DNA from: Labilithrix sp.
GTDB lineage: Bacteria; Myxococcota_A; Polyangia; Polyangiales; Polyangiaceae
Reading direction: 5' to 3'
Length of the DNA: 64,000 nucleotides
Assembly: GCA_019637155.1 (NCBI GenBank)
Contig: JAHBWE010000003.1
Span: forward strand, 471,768-535,767
In this document: positions 53,230-62,449 of the stretch, piece after piece
Numbering within the stretch: position 1 is the stretch's first letter
How the letters are laid out: every line of letters starts with the position of its first letter
The notes under the pieces: generated by a model
Seen by the model: only the letters and a program-made list of their open reading frames with translations
What the model was told of the DNA's origin: nothing
The model's database searches: none
Position numbers and translations under genes: made by a program

Positions 53230-53629
53230 CGGACGGCGTCTTCGCCGGAGCGGGCGGGAACGCGGCTTCCTCGAAGAGGCGCTTCACCAGCGTGCGGTGG
53301 CAGCGCGCGGGGTCGACGCAGGCGGAGGAGCAGAGCACGGTGATGGTCTCGCCTTTGCGGACGCGGGCGGCGAAGCCGTCGATCCAGAAGCGATGGCGCT
53401 CCATCTCGACGAGGAAGCGGCGCTCGTATTCGCTCCACTCGATGCGGGGGCGGCCGTCCTTGCCGTAGACGTCGGCGTGGAGCTCCACGCTCGGCGAGAG
53501 CGCGCTGCACCACGCGTCCCACGGCTCCTTCTCCTTCGCGACGCCGCGCGGACGGTAGCGACACACGAGCAGGCGGTAGCCGTCGTCCGGCTCGATCGGA
53601 TCGTTCCAGCGCTTCGTTCGGACGGGCAC
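53213..53629 (-). CDS. DUF488 (YeaO-like) protein
   Basis: The 138-residue protein fits the DUF488 layout: a DGYRLLVCRYRPRG start and W..AL.PS (WCSALSPSV), with later RRFLVEMERH and VLCSSACVDPARCHR. The usual short family has about 120 residues. Two cysteine-containing segments could bind metal. No enzymatic role is known to me. The start is GTG 53629, and the 3' end overlaps the membrane-protein gene by 17 bp. It lies 10 bp downstream of the MFS gene on the same strand and may be its operon tail. Confidence 0.72.
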   Translation of the reverse strand: MPVRTKRWNDPIEPDDGYRLLVCRYRPRGVAKEKEPWDAWCSALSPSVELHADVYGKDGRPRIEWSEYERRFLVEMERHRFWIDGFAARVRKGETITVLCSSACVDPARCHRTLVKRLFEEAAFPPAPAKTPSVIRRR

Positions 53630-53639
53630 GACGCGAAGC

Positions 53640-55172
53640 TCAGTGCGCGTCCGCGACGGCGGCGCCCTGCGACGGCTTGCCGAGGACGAAGATGAGCGGG
53701 ATGGAGAAGAGGACGAGGAGCGCGGTCACGAAGAAGATGTCGTTGAAGGCTAGCACCGAGCTCTGAAGACGCGCGGAGCCGTCGAGCATCGCGAGCGCGG
53801 TCTGCTTCGCGCTCGCGACGTCCATGCCCTTCGCCACGAAGCCCGCCGTGAGCGCGTCGAGGCGCGCCTGCACCGCGGGATCGGTGGGGGAGAGGTGCTC
53901 GACGAGGATCGCGCGATGGAAGGTCGTGCGGCTGCCGAGGAGCGTCGAGAGGAGCGCGACGCCGACCGAGCCGCCGAGCTGGCGCGTCAGGTTGTAGAGC
54001 GCGGTCGAGGCGGCGATGTCCTTCTTCGGGATCGAGCCGAGCGACGTCATGCTCAGCGGGATGAACATCATCACCGTGCCGAACGAGCGCACGAGGAGGG
54101 GCCAGAAGAGATCGTCGGCCGACGTGTTCACGCTGAGGCGGCCGAGCCAGAGCACCGCGACGCCGAGGATCACCGCGCCGATCGCGAGCATCACGCGCGG
54201 CTCGAGCTTGCGGACGAGGATGGAGGCGACCGGCATCGTGAACGCGGAGGCGAGCGCGCCGGGGAGCAGGAGGAGGCCGACCTCCTGCGCGGTGTAGTGG
54301 AGCACCGACGACGAGAAGATCGGGATCGCGAAGAGCGCGCCGTAGAGCGCCATGCCGACGATGACGGAGAGCACGCTCCCCGCCGCGAGCGAGCGATAGC
54401 GGAGGACGCGGAGATCGACGACGGGGTGCGGCGAGGCGAGGACGCGGAGCACGAAGAGGACGAGGCCCGCGACCGCGAGGAACGCGGTGACGACGATGAA
54501 TTCGGACTGGAACCAATCCTCGGAGTACCCCTCCTCGAGGAAGACCTGGAGCGAGCCGAGGCCGAGCGCGAGGAGCGCGATCGCGATCCAGTCGACGGGG
54601 GAGCGGCTCGCGCTCGGCGTGTCGCGCGGGAGGAAGGCGACGCACATCATCGTCGCGACGACGCCGACCGGGAGGTTGATGAAGAAGATCCAGCGCCAGC
54701 CGACGTTCGTGACGATGTAGCCGCCGAGCGTGGGGCCGATGACGGGGCCGGCGATGACGATCGCGCCGAAGAAGCCCTGCGCCTGCGCCTGCTCCTCCTT
54801 CGGGAACGTCTCGAAGAGGAAGGCCTGCGCCTTCGCGAGAAGGCCGCCGCCGCAGAGGCCCTGGAGGACGCGCGCGGCGGTGAGCATCCAGAGCGAGGTG
54901 GCGACGCCGCAGAGGACGGACGCGGCGGTGAAGCCGACGAGGGAGAAGACGAAGTAGCGCCGCTTGCCGAAGCGGTTCCCGAGCCACGCCGAGAGCGGGA
55001 GGATGATGACGTTCGCGATCGCGTAGCTCGAGACGACCCAGCTCATCTGCGTGAGCGTGGCGCCGAGCGACGCCTGCATCTCGGTGAGCGCGACGTTGAC
55101 GATCGAGGTGTCGATGATCTCGAGGAGCGCGCCGAGCGCGACCGCGATCGCTACGAGCCACTTCTTCTCCAC
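53640..55172 (-). CDS. emrB: EmrB/QacA-type drug efflux transporter (MFS, DHA2, 14 helices)
   Basis: The 510-residue integral membrane protein is a 14-helix proton antiporter of the DHA2 family. Family motifs are DTSIVNVALTEMQ in the first helix, the motif-A-like loop GNRFGKRRYF, and GPTLGGYIVTNVGWRWIFFINLP (motif C region), all typical of EmrB. It starts at GTG 55172, 15 bp after the EmrA-like gene stop on the same strand, so both form a tripartite pump that extrudes hydrophobic compounds. A TetR gene and operators lie upstream of the pair. Specificity is not predictable. Confidence 0.9.
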   Translation of the reverse strand: MEKKWLVAIAVALGALLEIIDTSIVNVALTEMQASLGATLTQMSWVVSSYAIANVIILPLSAWLGNRFGKRRYFVFSLVGFTAASVLCGVATSLWMLTAARVLQGLCGGGLLAKAQAFLFETFPKEEQAQAQGFFGAIVIAGPVIGPTLGGYIVTNVGWRWIFFINLPVGVVATMMCVAFLPRDTPSASRSPVDWIAIALLALGLGSLQVFLEEGYSEDWFQSEFIVVTAFLAVAGLVLFVLRVLASPHPVVDLRVLRYRSLAAGSVLSVIVGMALYGALFAIPIFSSSVLHYTAQEVGLLLLPGALASAFTMPVASILVRKLEPRVMLAIGAVILGVAVLWLGRLSVNTSADDLFWPLLVRSFGTVMMFIPLSMTSLGSIPKKDIAASTALYNLTRQLGGSVGVALLSTLLGSRTTFHRAILVEHLSPTDPAVQARLDALTAGFVAKGMDVASAKQTALAMLDGSARLQSSVLAFNDIFFVTALLVLFSIPLIFVLGKPSQGAAVADAH

Positions 55173-55187
55173 CGCGCGCCTCGGTCC

Positions 55188-56543
55188 TCAGCGCGTGTCG
55201 ACGGTGAGGACGACGCTCATGCCGGGGCGGAGCGTGGCGTCGGCGGCGCTCTCGATCTTGATCCGCACCGGGACGCGCTGCACGACCTTCGTGAAGTTGC
55301 CGGTCGCGTTGTCGGGCGGGAGGAGCGCGAAGCGCGAGCCCGTCGCGGCGGAGAAGCTCTCGACCGACCCGCGGAGCGGCGCGCCGCCGAGGGCGTCGAC
55401 CTCGATCTTCACCGGCTGCCCCTCCTTCATGTGCTGGAGCTGCGTCTCCTTGAAGTTGGCGACGATCCACACCGGCTTGGCGGGCACCATCTGCGCGACG
55501 GGGGAGCCCGCGCCGAGCGTCTGCCCCACCGCGACGTTCTTCTTCGAGACGTAGCCCGCCTGCGGGGCGAGGACCTTCGTGTACGAGAGGTCGAGCGCGG
55601 CGAGGTCGCGCGTGGCGGTGAGCTCCGCGACGCGCGCGCGGGCGCCTTGCGCCTTCGCTTCGGCGAGCGCGACGAACGCGTCGACGTCCTTCGTCTGCTC
55701 GACCTTCGCCGACGCCTCGCCGACGCGCGACGCCGCCTGCGCCGCGCTCGACTCGAGGACGGTGAGGCTCGCGCGCGCGGCCGCGAGCTGCGCCGCGGTC
55801 GTGTCGTTCAGCGTGCGCGCCTGATCGAGCTGCGCCTGCGAGACGGCGCCCGACTGCACGAGCCGCTGCACGCGCTCGAGGTCGAGCTGCGCCTGCGCCT
55901 GCGACGACTCCGCCGCCTTCACGCGCGCCCGCGCCTCGTCGATCTGGTCGCTCGACGCCCGCGCGCCCGCGCTCGACGCGGAGAGCGACGCGACCGCGGC
56001 GCGGTTCGAGGCCTTCGCGTTGGTGGAGGCGAGCCGCGCGTCCGTCTCCGCCGCGAGGAGCTGCGCCTTGGCGCCCTCGAGGTTCGCCTCCGCCGCCGCG
56101 AGCCGCGCCTTAGCGGGCTCGGGGTCGAGCTCGAGCAAGACCGCCCCCGCCTCGACACGCTGGTTGTCCTGAAAGAGCACCTTCGTAACGACCCCACTCG
56201 TCCGCGACGACAACGCAACGACCTCGGCATCGATCTGCGCGTCATCGGTCGACTCGAGCCCACGATGCAACGCGTAATACCCACCGATCCCCGCCCCAAC
56301 GACCGCAAGAACCCCAAGCGCAACGACGCGCTTACGCTTCCCCGACGCAGCGACGCTGGGGCTCGCGCTCGCGCTCGCAGCGGCGGCGCTCGAGCGCGCG
56401 TTCGCGGCGGGGCTCGCGCTCGCGCTCGCGGTGGGGCTCGCGCTCGCGCTCGCGGTGGGGCTCGGGCTCGCGGCGGGGCTCGGGGTCGTGGCGGGCCGCG
56501 TGGAGGCGGGGATGTCTGCGGTGGAGGCTGCCGTCACGCTCAT
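55188..56543 (-). CDS. emrA: EmrA/HlyD-type periplasmic adaptor protein
   Basis: The 451-residue protein has a Pro/Ser/Ala/Thr-rich cytoplasmic N-terminus (1-65), one transmembrane helix (about 72-92, VVALGVLAVVGAGIGGYY), a periplasmic lipoyl-like/coiled-coil part (about 100-330) with long Ala/Gln-rich helices, and a beta-barrel domain (GQPVKIEVDALGG). This is the EmrA fold that links EmrB to an outer-membrane channel. The N-terminus contains 24-bp near-exact repeats (56409-56456) giving SASASPTA-like units. An operator copy lies 53 bp upstream of the ATG. It is coupled to emrB 15 bp downstream. Confidence 0.9.
   Translation of the reverse strand: MSVTAASTADIPASTRPATTPSPAASPSPTASASASPTASASASPAANARSSAAAASASASPSVAASGKRKRVVALGVLAVVGAGIGGYYALHRGLESTDDAQIDAEVVALSSRTSGVVTKVLFQDNQRVEAGAVLLELDPEPAKARLAAAEANLEGAKAQLLAAETDARLASTNAKASNRAAVASLSASSAGARASSDQIDEARARVKAAESSQAQAQLDLERVQRLVQSGAVSQAQLDQARTLNDTTAAQLAAARASLTVLESSAAQAASRVGEASAKVEQTKDVDAFVALAEAKAQGARARVAELTATRDLAALDLSYTKVLAPQAGYVSKKNVAVGQTLGAGSPVAQMVPAKPVWIVANFKETQLQHMKEGQPVKIEVDALGGAPLRGSVESFSAATGSRFALLPPDNATGNFTKVVQRVPVRIKIESAADATLRPGMSVVLTVDTR
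56409..56456 (-). repeat. Two exact 24-bp units inside emrA
   Basis: Two consecutive copies of a 24-bp unit starting GGGGCTCGCGCTCGCG (plus strand), with a degenerate third copy after 56457, encode Ala/Ser/Pro/Thr repeats in the cytoplasmic N-terminus. Being a multiple of 3, copy changes keep the reading frame. Confidence 0.75.
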
Positions 56544-56589
56544 TGCTTATCGCTACTCCTGATTGCCTTAACGACAATACGAGCCGGGA

Positions 56590-56620
56590 CTTGCAATGGC
56601 AACACGAAGTTGCCATAAAG
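56590..56620. promoter_or_regulatory. Operator copy 1, near emrA
   Basis: A 31-bp sequence (CTTGCAATGGCAACACGA, then AGTTGCCATAAAG) contains an 8-bp inverted repeat ATGGCAAC / GTTGCCAT with a 5-bp spacer (56596-56616). It lies 53 bp before the emrA ATG. The same sequence, with one base changed, recurs 217 bp away near the TetR start. Confidence 0.78.
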
Positions 56621-56795
56621 GGCCGAGAGGCCGGAGGGCGCCGAGGCGCCGAGAGGCCGGAGGGCGCCGAGGCGCCGAGGCGCCGAGAGGCCGGAGGGCG
56701 CCGAGACGCCGAGAGGCCGAAGGGCGCCGAGAGGCCGGAGGGCGCCGAGGCGCCGAGAGGCCGGGAGGCGCCGAGAGGCCGGAGGGCGCCGAGGC
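56621..56795. repeat. GC-rich minisatellite between the two operators
   Basis: About 175 bp are made of imperfect, tandem GCCGAGAGGCCGGAGGGC (18 bp) and GCCGAGGC-like units, arranged in higher-order runs. Both strands are open in several frames, giving Arg/Gly/Ala-rich nonsense proteins, but no coding signature is visible. It fills the emrA-TetR intergenic region. Confidence 0.85.
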
Positions 56796-56806
56796 AGGCG
56801 TGCGGG

Positions 56807-56837
56807 CTTGCAATGGCAACACGATGTTGCCATAAAG
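56807..56837. promoter_or_regulatory. Operator copy 2, near the TetR gene
   Basis: A copy of the 31-bp element, differing at one spacer base, holds the inverted repeat ATGGCAAC / GTTGCCAT (56813-56833). It ends 6 bp before the ATG of the regulator at 56843, so binding would block its own translation or transcription. Confidence 0.78.
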
Positions 56838-56842
56838 CATCG

Positions 56843-57463
56843 ATGGAGCCGGGACCGGCGAGACGGACGGGGGGGGTGCGGACGGGGGGACGGAGTGAGC
56901 GCGTCGTCGCGGCGGTGCTCGGGGCTGCGGTCGCGGAGTTGGCGGAGGTGGGGTATGGCGCGTTTCGGCTGGAGGATGTCGCGGCGCGTGCTGGGGTTGC
57001 GAAGACGACCGTCTATCGTCGGTGGCCGGCGAAGATCGATCTCGTGGAGGCGGCGCTACGCAGCGTCGTCAGGCTGCGCGACGAGGACATTCCCGACACG
57101 GGCACCGCGCGCGGTGATGTCCTCGCCCTCCTCGATCGCTCGGTCCGCCTCATGGGCACGAGCAGCGGGCGCGCGGTCGCACGCGTCATGACGACGGAGG
57201 GCGGCGATGAGGACTTTCAGCGCCTCGCGAAGCGGATTCGCGACGAGTCACGCGCCTACCGCGCACGTGTCATCGAGCGCGCGGTCGCGCGCGGTGAGCT
57301 GCCCGCGTCGACGGACGCCTACCTCGTCCTCGATTGCATCTTCGCCCCCGTGATGTCGCGCATCCTCAAGTTCGGCGAGTCCGTCGACAAGAAGACGCGC
57401 GAACGCCTCGTCGATCTCGTCCTCACCGGCGCCGAGCACGGCGGCGGCCGCATGAAGCGCTGA
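56843..57463 (+). CDS. TetR-family regulator of the efflux operon
   Basis: The 206-residue repressor has a helix-turn-helix at about residues 42-62 (EDVAARAGVAKTTVYRRWP), preceded by a basic N-terminus, and a C-terminal ligand domain. I chose the ATG at 56843, immediately after operator copy 2; longer frames read through the minisatellite. It is divergent from emrA, and two identical operator elements flank the intergenic minisatellite, so it should repress both itself and emrAB. Inducers are unknown. No close relation to the TetR at 88-717 was tested. Confidence 0.9.
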   Translation: MEPGPARRTGGVRTGGRSERVVAAVLGAAVAELAEVGYGAFRLEDVAARAGVAKTTVYRRWPAKIDLVEAALRSVVRLRDEDIPDTGTARGDVLALLDRSVRLMGTSSGRAVARVMTTEGGDEDFQRLAKRIRDESRAYRARVIERAVARGELPASTDAYLVLDCIFAPVMSRILKFGESVDKKTRERLVDLVLTGAEHGGGRMKR

Positions 57464-57593
57464 CGCGCCCGGCCACCACCACCACCACTACGGCTCACGT
57501 CCGTGTTCCCGCTCGAGCTCGACGCGGGCGCGCCGCCCGGCCGCGCCGCCGTGAATTTGCGTTTGCCTACATGGGCGTACTCCAATTCGGTTC

Positions 57594-59066
57594 ATGGTTT
57601 TTCGGTCGCGATCCGCCGCTGTCTTGGTGGCTGGGGCCCTTGGGTTGACCGTCGTTGCGCCGGTCGATGCGCGGCATCGGGGGCATGCGCGGCTGCGGCG
57701 CGTGTCGATGACCGAAGGGGCCTCGCTCGACCCGACGCCGACGCCCGTCCAGGCCAAGGCCTGGGTGCGCCGCCGGCTGCCCGCCGGTGGGGCGCTCCGT
57801 GACGGACAGGTCGTGCACACCGTGCGCCGCGGCGAGTCGTGGCAGTCGATCGCCGAGCAGTACCTCGATCTCACCAGCGTCTACGCGGCGGAGGACCTCG
57901 CGCGCGCGATCGTCAAAGAGAACCTCCCGCGCTCGAAGCGCGCCGCCGCCGGGCTCGAGGTCACGATCCCGAACGTCCTCGACGCCCCGCCGCGGCATGG
58001 GCCGATCGGCTTGCCCGCCGACGGCGTCATGAAGGGGCTCTACGTCCGCGGCGCCACCGCGGGAGGACGCGGCTACACCGGGTTCCTCGATCGCGTCGCC
58101 GCGCACGGCATGAACGCGATCGTGCTCGACGTGAAGGACTACGACGGGCTCCTCACCTTCCCCTCGAAGGTGGAGCTCGCGAACGAAGCCGGCGCGGTGA
58201 AGCGGCCGCCGATGAAGAGCTACGCGCGCGCGGTGCGGTTCGCGCACGAGCGCGGGATCCGCGTCGTCGCGCGCGTGTCGTGCTTCAACGATCAGCTCAT
58301 GGCGAAGGCGCATCCCGGGATGGCGATCCGCGGCATCTCGGGGCACGTGTACCGGAACGGGTGGCTCGATCCGAAGAGCGAGCGCGCGCAGGAGTACGTG
58401 CTCGACCTCGTGAAAGAGGCGATCGACAACGGCGCCGACGAGGTGCAGCTCGACTACGTGCGCTTCCCCGTCACCGGAATGAAATACATCGACTACGGGC
58501 TCGACACGCGCGCGAACCCGAACGCGAAGGTCGACGTCATCAACGCGTTCGTCGAGCGCGTCCACCGCCTCACGCGCGCGCGCAACGTCCCGCTCTCCCT
58601 CGACGTATTCGGCGTCATCGCCTTCGGCAAGCAGGCCGACATCCAGAACCTCGGACAAGACCCGAGCGAGCTCGCGAAACACGCCGAGTTCCTCTCGCCG
58701 ATGGTCTACCCCTCCCACTTCGACTCGGGCTTCATGGGCTTCGAGGCGCCCGCCGACCACCCGGAGCTCGTCGGCATGGGCGTGCGCCACATGAACGAGG
58801 AGATCGCCGAGCACGGCGTGAAGGGCGGCGCGAAGATCCGGCCGTGGGCCTCCGCCATGCGCCACACCGCCTCCAACTACGGCGCCGCCTACATCCGCGA
58901 CGAGATCCGCACGAGCGACAAACACGGCGGCTCGGGATGGCTGCTCTGGAACCCCGGCCAGGTCTACGACGTGGCATGGAGTGCGCTCCCGCGCCGCGCA
59001 ACGGAGCGCACGGACCGCACCGCAAACCGCGTGGCGAAGGAAGTTGGCCCCGCGCGCGTGAAGTAA
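57594..59066 (+). CDS. LysM and GH-like (DUF4015) protein
   Basis: The 490-residue secreted protein has a short hydrophobic N-terminus (signal-like, 1-25) and a LysM-like domain (about 75-125, VHTVRRGESWQSIAEQYL) that binds peptidoglycan. A C-terminal glycoside-hydrolase-like (DUF4015) domain (about 145-450) includes GLYVRGATAGG, VVARVSCFNDQ and VQLDYVRFPVTGM. The D/R/Y residues in the last segment are typical of the family. It may be a cell-wall or exopolysaccharide glycosidase. It is monocistronic; the downstream OmpA-like lipoprotein starts 14 bp later. Confidence 0.8.
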   Translation: MVFRSRSAAVLVAGALGLTVVAPVDARHRGHARLRRVSMTEGASLDPTPTPVQAKAWVRRRLPAGGALRDGQVVHTVRRGESWQSIAEQYLDLTSVYAAEDLARAIVKENLPRSKRAAAGLEVTIPNVLDAPPRHGPIGLPADGVMKGLYVRGATAGGRGYTGFLDRVAAHGMNAIVLDVKDYDGLLTFPSKVELANEAGAVKRPPMKSYARAVRFAHERGIRVVARVSCFNDQLMAKAHPGMAIRGISGHVYRNGWLDPKSERAQEYVLDLVKEAIDNGADEVQLDYVRFPVTGMKYIDYGLDTRANPNAKVDVINAFVERVHRLTRARNVPLSLDVFGVIAFGKQADIQNLGQDPSELAKHAEFLSPMVYPSHFDSGFMGFEAPADHPELVGMGVRHMNEEIAEHGVKGGAKIRPWASAMRHTASNYGAAYIRDEIRTSDKHGGSGWLLWNPGQVYDVAWSALPRRATERTDRTANRVAKEVGPARVK

Positions 59067-59080
59067 ATACACACGGGGGC

Positions 59081-59581
59081 ATGCGCTCCCTCCTCGCTCT
59101 CGCCCTCGTCGCCGTCGTCTCCGGTTGTGCGAAGAAGCCTCCGGCGAAGGACACCACCGAAGTGACCTCGGCCCGTGCGCCGAAGCGCAGCGTCGCCGTG
59201 TCCGACGACATCATGAAAGCCTGCAAGATCCAGCTCGACAACATCGAGCGCGCGCCCAAGTTCGACTTCGACGACGCTGACCTCCTCCCCGAAGACCGCG
59301 ATGTCCTCGAGCAGGTCGCCAGGTGCGTGACGACCGGACCGCTCAAGGGCCGCGCCCTCTCCCTCGTCGGCCGCTGCGACCCCCGCGGTGAGCTCGAGTA
59401 CAACATGGTCCTCGGCGATTACCGTGCCGAGAGCGTCCATACCTACCTCGCCCGCCTCGGCGTGGATCCTGCTGCGATGGCAAAGACGACACGCGGCGAC
59501 CTCGACGCCGAGGGTAAGGATGAAGAAGGCTGGCAGCGCGACCGCCGCGTCGACCTGAGCCTCCAGCCCGCCAAGCGTTGA
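59081..59581 (+). CDS. OmpA/Pal-like lipoprotein
   Basis: The 166-residue protein has a signal peptide and lipobox (VAVVSGC-A). A compact OmpA-like domain (about 60-160) follows, with FDFDDADLLPEDRDVL, a VGRCDPRGELEYNMVLGDYRAESV region and RDRRVDLSL, the pattern of Pal/OmpA peptidoglycan-binding proteins. Key Asp and Arg residues of that fold are visible. It probably tethers the outer membrane to the wall. It lies 14 bp after the LysM gene. Confidence 0.82.
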   Translation: MRSLLALALVAVVSGCAKKPPAKDTTEVTSARAPKRSVAVSDDIMKACKIQLDNIERAPKFDFDDADLLPEDRDVLEQVARCVTTGPLKGRALSLVGRCDPRGELEYNMVLGDYRAESVHTYLARLGVDPAAMAKTTRGDLDAEGKDEEGWQRDRRVDLSLQPAKR

Positions 59582-59643
59582 AGACGGAATTGCCACCGGC
59601 GCGCGCGCGTCTTCTATAGGTACCCGGTCCATCCCTTGATAGG

Positions 59644-61407
59644 ATGTCCCGGCCGCTCATGGAAGCCGCGGAGAGCTCGCTTTTTCCTGGTTATCGGCTC
59701 GATCGCTACGAGCTATTGTGCCCGATCGCGTCGGGCGGGATGGCGAGCGTCTGGCTCGCGCGGCTCCGCGGCAAGCGTGGCTTCGAGAAGCTCTTCGCGA
59801 TCAAGACGATCAAGACCGAGCTCATCAGCGATCCCAACTACCAGCAGATGTTCCTCGACGAGGCGCGCATCGCGTCGCGCATCGTCCACCCGAACGTCGC
59901 GCAGATCCTCGAGCTCGGCGAAGAGAACGACATCCTCTTCCTCGTCATGGAATGGGTCGACGGCGACTCGCTCGCGAAGGTCCATCGCCTCTCGCTGAAG
60001 CAGAACACGCCGTTCCCGGCGCCGATGTGCCTCCGCATCGTCGCGGACATCTGCTCCGGCCTCCACGCCGCGCACCAGCTCAAGGACGCGGCGACGGGCG
60101 AGCTCCTCGGCGTCGTCCATCGTGACGTCTCCCCGCAAAACGTCCTCCTCTCGAACGAGGGCAACGCGAAGGTCATCGACTTCGGCCTCGTGAAGGCGAA
60201 AAACCGCACCTCGGCGGAGACCGAGTCCGGCATCGTCAAAGGCAAGATCCGCTACATGGCGCCGGAGCAGGTCGGCGGCCGCTCGTCGTCGATCGATCAC
60301 CGCGCCGACGTCTGGGCGGCGGGGATGTGCCTGCTCGAGCTCGTCACCGGCAAGCAGCCCTACCCCGACCTCGACGACCTCGACGTCGTGAAGAAGCTCA
60401 TGACGCCGGCGGCGGCGCCCGACCTCCCGGACGACCTCCCCGACGCGGTGCGGGGCGTGCTCCAGCGCGCCCTCGTCCACACGCGCGAGGAGCGCTTCGC
60501 GTCGTGCGCGCAGATGAAGCGCGCGATCGATCAGGCGATCATCGAGCTCGGCGAGGCGATCGATCCCGACGACATCTCGAGCTTCGTGAAGGAGAACCTC
60601 CCCGACCTCTCGTCGAAGCGAGCGCGCACGATCGCGCGCGCGATCGAGCAGGCCGACTCGCGCGCGCCGGGCGAGACGGGGAGCAACGCGAAGTACAGCG
60701 TCCCGACGTCGCCTTCGAGCACCCCCGCGCTCGAGTCCGGCGAGATCGCCTTCGCCGCGACCGAGGTCTCGCAGCGCAACCCGCAGCCGGTCTACGACGA
60801 CGCCGTTCCATTGACGCGCAAGGTCCGCACCGGCTCGAGTCCCGCGATCGAGCCGATCGAACAGATCGAGAGCGACTCCGATCGCTCGATCTCGAACCTC
60901 GGCGCGAGCCGCTCGACGCCAGGCTCGCTCCTCCGCGATCAGCTCGGCGAGTCGAAGGGCCGCCGCAGCAGCGTCGGCTTCTGGATCGCCGCCGCCGTCG
61001 TCGCCGCCGCCGGCGGCTGGGTCCTCTGGCCGCGCAACCACCCGCCGCCGACCACGGGCGACACGACGCCCGCGTCCGCCGCCGTATCCACGACTCCCCC
61101 ACCTTCCGCGGTTCCGGTAGATACGACGGATTTGCCGCCTGCCAGCGGGCCCGCGACGTCCGCGTCCGCATCGCCGGTCGACGTCGACCTCGAGCTGCCT
61201 CCCAACGCCTCTGCGCCGGACGCGGGGCCGAAGAAACACGTCACCGCGCCCGCCAGCGGACCCGCGGCGCCCGTCGCGAAGGCGGCCGAGGTCGACGCGG
61301 GGGAGAAGAAGAAGTTCAACCCCGCGTGGTCGATCCTGACGAACCCGCCGCCGGGCGTGCTCTCGTCCGATCCCGACGCGCCTCCGCCTCCGCCGAAGGC
61401 CGAGTAG
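59644..61407 (+). CDS. Eukaryote-like Ser/Thr protein kinase, membrane-anchored
   Basis: The 587-residue kinase has a cytoplasmic kinase domain (about 20-300): glycine loop IASGGMASVW, catalytic lysine in FAIKTIK, HRDVSPQNVLL catalytic loop, DFGL and APEQ motifs. A linker with many Ser/Thr sites follows, then one transmembrane helix (about 442-460, VGFWIAAAVVAAAGGWVLWP). A Pro/Ala/Ser-rich extracytoplasmic tail has no folded domain. It is therefore a receptor-like kinase, without PASTA repeats. It is monocistronic and ends 8 bp before the convergent lipoprotein gene. The substrates are not known. Confidence 0.92.
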   Translation: MSRPLMEAAESSLFPGYRLDRYELLCPIASGGMASVWLARLRGKRGFEKLFAIKTIKTELISDPNYQQMFLDEARIASRIVHPNVAQILELGEENDILFLVMEWVDGDSLAKVHRLSLKQNTPFPAPMCLRIVADICSGLHAAHQLKDAATGELLGVVHRDVSPQNVLLSNEGNAKVIDFGLVKAKNRTSAETESGIVKGKIRYMAPEQVGGRSSSIDHRADVWAAGMCLLELVTGKQPYPDLDDLDVVKKLMTPAAAPDLPDDLPDAVRGVLQRALVHTREERFASCAQMKRAIDQAIIELGEAIDPDDISSFVKENLPDLSSKRARTIARAIEQADSRAPGETGSNAKYSVPTSPSSTPALESGEIAFAATEVSQRNPQPVYDDAVPLTRKVRTGSSPAIEPIEQIESDSDRSISNLGASRSTPGSLLRDQLGESKGRRSSVGFWIAAAVVAAAGGWVLWPRNHPPPTTGDTTPASAAVSTTPPPSAVPVDTTDLPPASGPATSASASPVDVDLELPPNASAPDAGPKKHVTAPASGPAAPVAKAAEVDAGEKKKFNPAWSILTNPPPGVLSSDPDAPPPPPKAE

Positions 61408-61415
61408 CGAGCGCG

Positions 61416-62328
<913 letters not shown>

Positions 62329-62336
<8 letters not shown>

Positions 62337-62372
62337 GCATCCTAACGCATGCGCTAACGCATGCGCATGCAT
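62329..62372. repeat. Palindromic/tandem repeat cluster at the lipoprotein start
   Basis: ATGCGCATGCAT occurs at 62329-62340 and 62361-62372, enclosing two tandem CTAACGCATGCG units (62342-62353, 62354-62365). Each unit contains the self-complementary CGCATGCG, 12 bp apart. It lies over the lipoprotein start codon (62336), so it could be an operator or be due to slippage. Confidence 0.6.
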
Positions 62373-62378
62373 ACGATC

Positions 62379-62430
62379 GGCGCGAGCTCGGAGCGCCAGC
62401 GGCGCGCGAGCTCGGAGCGACAGCGGCGCG
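62379..62430. repeat. Two copies of a ~24-bp imperfect direct repeat
   Basis: A unit starting GCGCGAGCTCGGAGCG and ending CAGCGG appears twice in tandem between the lipoprotein start and the end of the TPR/DUF2135 gene. It is non-coding and GC-rich. Confidence 0.55.
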
Positions 62431-62449
62431 CGAGCGGCGCGCGGAGCGA

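Noticed and set aside
56590..56837. Direct repeats as a CRISPR array
   Set aside because: There are only two copies, 217 bp apart, with a tandem repeat between them instead of unique spacers, and no cas gene. They are better explained as operators.
56543..56842. Upstream extension of the TetR gene through the minisatellite
   Set aside because: The extra 100 residues are translated repeats and an operator; the ATG at 56843 gives a normal TetR length.
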